Shown here piece by piece: positions 62,884 through 64,000 of a stretch of 64,000 nucleotides of DNA; the stretch's first letter is position 1, and every line of letters starts with the position of its first letter. Position numbers and translations under genes: made by a program. Under the pieces are notes generated by a model that did no database searches, was not told where the DNA came from, and was given only the letters and a program-made list of their open reading frames with translations. The stretch covers positions 1 through 64,000 of the forward strand of contig NZ_LXEU01000024.1 in the NCBI RefSeq assembly GCF_001654985.1, in the 5' to 3' direction. Source of the DNA: Kluyvera georgiana ATCC 51603 (GTDB taxonomy: Bacteria; Pseudomonadota; Gammaproteobacteria; Enterobacterales; Enterobacteriaceae).

Positions 62884-63618
62884 ATGTCCAAACTCGATCT
62901 AAACGCCCTGAACGACCTGCCAAAAGTCGATCGCGTACTGGCGTTGGCGGAAACCAATGCCCAACTGGAAAAACTGAGCGCCGAGGAGCGCGTGGCCTGG
63001 GCGCTGGAAAACCTGCCCGGCGAATACGTGCTCTCCTCAAGCTTTGGTATCCAGGCGGCGGTGAGTCTGCATCTGGTGAATCAGATTCGCCCGGATATCC
63101 CGGTGATCCTCACCGATACCGGCTACCTGTTCCCGGAAACCTACCAGTTTATTGATGAGTTAACGGACAAACTCAAACTTAATCTCCAGGTCTATCGCGC
63201 CAAAGAGAGTGCGGCATGGCAGGAAGCGCACTATGGCAAACTGTGGGAACAGGGCGTTGAGGGCATTGAGAAATACAATGACATCAACAAGGTCGAGCCG
63301 ATGAACCGGGCTCTCAAAGAGCTAAACGCGCAGACCTGGTTTGCCGGCCTGCGCCGCGAACAGTCAGGTAGCCGTGCTACGCTGCCGGTGCTGGCGATTC
63401 AGCGCGGCGTGTTTAAAGTGCTGCCGATTATCGACTGGGATAACCGTACCGTTTACCAGTATCTGCAAAAGCACGGTTTGAAATACCATCCGCTGTGGGA
63501 TCAGGGCTATCTGTCGGTTGGCGATACGCACACCACCCGCAAATGGGAGCCGGGCATGGCGGAAGAAGAGACGCGCTTCTTCGGGCTGAAGCGCGAGTGC
63601 GGGCTGCACGAAGGGTAA
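62884..63618 (+). CDS. cysH: CysH, PAPS reductase
   Basis: 244 residues, as in E. coli. Thioredoxin-dependent reduction of 3'-phosphoadenylyl sulfate to sulfite. [15 protein letters not shown] (PP-loop-type) is near residue 45, [12 protein letters not shown] near 78, [13 protein letters not shown] near 152, and the redox-active Cys is in the C-terminal RECGLHEG. Lacks the extra cysteine pairs of iron-sulfur APS reductases, so it is the PAPS type. Last gene of cysJIH, followed by a terminator. Confidence 0.96.
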   Translation: MSKLDLNALNDLPKVDRVLALAETNAQLEKLSAEERVAWALENLPGEYVLSSSFGIQAAVSLHLVNQIRPDIPVILTDTGYLFPETYQFIDELTDKLKLNLQVYRAKESAAWQEAHYGKLWEQGVEGIEKYNDINKVEPMNRALKELNAQTWFAGLRREQSGSRATLPVLAIQRGVFKVLPIIDWDNRTVYQYLQKHGLKYHPLWDQGYLSVGDTHTTRKWEPGMAEEETRFFGLKRECGLHEG

Positions 63619-63637
63619 TCCCGTGCCTGATGAATTC

Positions 63638-63670
63638 AACGCCTCCAGCGCGATGCTGGGGGCGTTTTTT
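63638..63670 (+). terminator. terminator of cysJIH
   Basis: AACGCCTCCAGC pairs with GCTGGGGGCGTT (one G:T wobble) around CGCGAT-type loop, followed by six T. It lies about 20 nt past cysH. Confidence 0.92.
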
Positions 63671-63694
63671 CATGCCTTTGTAATACGATGAGGG

Positions 63695-64000
63695 TTAGCT
63701 GCTTTTTTCTGCCTTCGCCAGCTCCCGCATCAGCGGCATCATTACCCGCACCACCTCGCGGCTACGGCGCTCAATACGCCCCGGCAGCGCCTTATCAATA
63801 TATTGCTGGTTGTCGAGTTGCGCGTTATGCCAGCTGGTCCCATCCGGGAAGCTGGTGCTTTTCGCACGCTGCTGGTAGCCGTCCTTTTTGCCAAGCGACC
63901 AGTTGGTGGCTTCGACAGAAAGTACGGGGATACCTGCGTTATCAAAAATTTCGGCATCGTTGCAGCAGCCGGTGCCCTGTGGATACAGGGGGTTAAGACC
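63695..64000 (-). CDS. iap: Iap, aminopeptidase for alkaline phosphatase isozyme conversion (C-terminal part)
   Basis: The last 101 codons of iap; the start is beyond the right edge. The frame runs GLNPLYPQGTGCCNDAEIF, then IPVLSVEATNW, KKDGYQQRAKS, SWHNAQLDNQQYIDKALPGR and RIERRSREVV, ending ELAKAEKSS at a TAA (63697-63695). This is the C-terminus of the M28-family zinc aminopeptidase that trims the N-terminal Arg of PhoA in the periplasm. It is convergent with cysH, with 76 nt between stops and no intervening gene. Confidence 0.9.
   Translation of the reverse strand, partial: GLNPLYPQGTGCCNDAEIFDNAGIPVLSVEATNWSLGKKDGYQQRAKSTSFPDGTSWHNAQLDNQQYIDKALPGRIERRSREVVRVMMPLMRELAKAEKSS

Overview
The window is a stretch of enterobacterial chromosome, most likely from the Klebsiella/Raoultella group. 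Gene content and order follow the E. coli segment from recBCD to cysJIH and iap. Most reading frames match E. coli lengths to within a few residues. The phytase near the right end, with its RHNLRAP active site, resembles Klebsiella phytases. The cobalamin cluster between amiC and the initiator tRNA genes also fits this group. Species assignment is an inference from gene content and cannot be fixed by reading alone.

Layout. 1-5434: the end of recB, then recD, and argA in the opposite direction with two ARG boxes. 5435-23118: amiC, cobD, convergent pduX, a cobalamin riboswitch, and a 17-gene anaerobic corrin operon, cbiABCDETFGHJKLMNQOP. 23169-27826: three tandem initiator tRNA genes, mltA, tcdA, csdE-csdA and ygdI. 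27843-33010: the sRNA gene gcvB divergent from gcvA, then ygdD-rlmM, xni and sdaB. 33011-38320: sdaC, ppnN, queF, syd and the CsrA-sequestering RNA gene csrB behind a UvrY-type palindrome. 38376-42710: yqcC-truC-yqcA, then gudD and a glycerate 2-kinase. 42790-53272: barA, rlmD, relA, mazG, pyrG and eno. 53323-58399: two accessory genes (an extended SDR/thioester-reductase-like protein and a GntP-family permease), queE, and a phytase gene broken by an in-frame amber codon. 58565-64000: queD, cysJIH and the 3' end of iap.

How the genes work together. The cbi operon holds every step from cobalt insertion into sirohydrochlorin (CbiK) to adenosylcobinamide phosphate (CbiB), plus a CbiMNQO cobalt importer. 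Next to it, PduX and CobD make the aminopropanol phosphate arm that CbiB attaches. Nucleotide-loop genes (cobU, cobS, cobT) and the adenosyltransferase are not here. CysI depends on siroheme, which comes from the same CysG-made precursor that feeds corrin synthesis. BarA is the sensor whose partner UvrY activates csrB, so one regulatory circuit is represented by both its sensor gene and its output RNA. GcvA controls gcvB. Two queuosine genes (queE, queD) flank the broken phytase, and a third (queF) lies near 36.3-37.1 kb.

Most of the window is conserved core genome. I found no clear sign of an undescribed multi-gene system. The points most worth checking are the amber-interrupted phytase, the SDR/permease islet in AT-rich surroundings, cobD placed 6 nt behind amiC, a compensated base-pair change in one initiator tRNA gene, the leader hairpin that covers the cbiA ribosome-binding site, and two sites where E. 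coli carries accessory systems (mazEF, CRISPR-Cas) and this genome does not.
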